Source of the DNA: Planctomycetota bacterium
Lineage (GTDB): Bacteria; Planctomycetota; Phycisphaerae; WQYP01
Length of the DNA: 64,000 nucleotides
Direction of reading: 5' to 3'
Assembly: GCA_021819825.1 (NCBI GenBank)
Contig: JAKAEZ010000003.1
Span: forward strand, 1-64,000
Part shown: in pieces, positions 63,508 through 64,000 of the stretch
Layout of the letters: each line of letters opens with the position of its first letter
Position numbering within the stretch: the stretch's first letter is position 1
Translations under genes and position numbers: made by a program
The notes under the pieces: generated by a model
Told to the model about the DNA's origin: nothing
The model's input: only the letters and a program-made list of their open reading frames with translations
Databases searched by the model: none

Positions 63508-64000
63508 TTATTCGCTGGCGGCTTTTTCTTTCTCTTTTTCATGGGCGGCCCACGCCAACTGCACTAAAATTCCCACACAGCAAATACCGATGATAATTGC
63601 CAGAAGATTAGTCGGTTGCTTGGCCACATTGGCCACAAAGGCGTTGCGTAAATTTGCCGTGCCGTAACGCATAATCAATCCGGTAGTGCCGATGACAATC
63701 ATTAACGCTCCTTCCAGCGTGCAAATGAGCACCGCACAGGCTTCAAATATATACAACCCCGCAACGCCTAATACAATCACTCCCAGAATGGCCGGCACCC
63801 AGCGGTAATCCGGAGGTTCCTTAAATACATGCCAAAGCGCCACCCCCGCAGCGCCACCGGCAACCGCTCCCAGAATAAATAGTGCAACGCGCATCATCGG
63901 CACCAGCAGCACCCCCAGCACCGTGCCTACCAGCGCCGCAACCGCTCCGGCGATCCAGGACCAATGCGCCAGAAACATCGCCAGGTACCATCCCAGCGCC
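63508..64000 (-). CDS. polytopic membrane protein, 5' end beyond the window
   Basis: A frame open to the window edge, with an internal ATG at 63978. At least five hydrophobic helices (IAGAVAALVGTVLGVLLVPMM, VALFILGAVAGGAAGVALW, VPAILGVIVLGVAGLYIF, ALMIVIGTTGLIM, LLAIIIGICCVGILVQLAW) and a basic, Lys/Glu-rich cytoplasmic tail. The residues before the ATG (LGWYLA) continue a membrane-like segment, so the real start is probably upstream. Family not recognised. Confidence 0.55.
   Translation of the reverse strand, partial: ALGWYLAMFLAHWSWIAGAVAALVGTVLGVLLVPMMRVALFILGAVAGGAAGVALWHVFKEPPDYRWVPAILGVIVLGVAGLYIFEACAVLICTLEGALMIVIGTTGLIMRYGTANLRNAFVANVAKQPTNLLAIIIGICCVGILVQLAWAAHEKEKEKAASE

Overview
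The window looks like chromosomal DNA of a free-living, Gram-negative-type heterotroph, most likely from the Planctomycetota (PVC group, perhaps Phycisphaerae). The pointers are indirect: scattered single pathway genes instead of large operons (carB without carA, pheS without pheT, bioF alone), an ECF sigma with a membrane anti-sigma, a secreted GH28 glycosidase next to sugar-handling genes, a FucP-type sugar transporter and many dispersed text-like micro-repeats in the gaps. No rRNA or phylogenetic marker comparison was possible, so the placement is an inference.

Layout. 0.2-5 kb: a minus-strand group with a ketosynthase beta-like protein lacking all catalytic residues, an intact FabF-type ketosynthase and an unusual NTPase-like protein. 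5-30 kb: housekeeping (carB, nrdR, DedA, a TPR protein, bioF, HU, an ECF sigma/anti-sigma/secreted protein operon, bS21, ygfZ, trxB, an RluA-type pseudouridine synthase, rpmI-rplT-pheS) mixed with a SUFU-domain protein, a large secreted protein made of two copies of one module, and a region with a decayed tyrosine transposase. 30-41 kb: lutABC lactate oxidation, a GH28 glycosidase, a HAD phosphatase, a pseudo-receiver coupled to a GT39-type glycosyltransferase, a HIT protein and zwf, followed by tRNA-Gln(CUG).

41.5-51.9 kb is a complete type I-C CRISPR-Cas locus: cas3, cas5c, cas8c (with a strong internal start for cas11c), cas7c, then cas4, cas1, cas2 and an array of 15 identical 37-nt repeats with 14 spacers. 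Its unusual feature is an intact IS200-like/RAYT Y1 transposase gene between cas7 and cas4, accompanied by a family of REP-like palindromes (TTTAGCG followed by an 8-bp hairpin). REPs lie in the cas7/transposase, transposase/cas4, cas1/cas2, cas2/array and array/downstream gaps, and I saw none in the effector operon or elsewhere in the window. A ~52-nt direct repeat carrying a REP bounds the whole block transposase-cas4-cas1-cas2-array. I read this as an adaptation cassette colonised, or possibly mobilised, by a REP/RAYT system; this is the main candidate for something undescribed.

52-64 kb: a sigma54-dependent GAF/AAA+/Fis regulator, tRNA-Ala(UGC), a hybrid histidine kinase coupled to an HD-GYP response regulator (a probable cyclic-di-GMP output pair), cysK, a sugar MFS transporter, a 3-methyladenine DNA glycosylase, and a convergent operon with birA, a TIM-barrel sugar isomerase-like protein and a membrane protein cut by the window edge.
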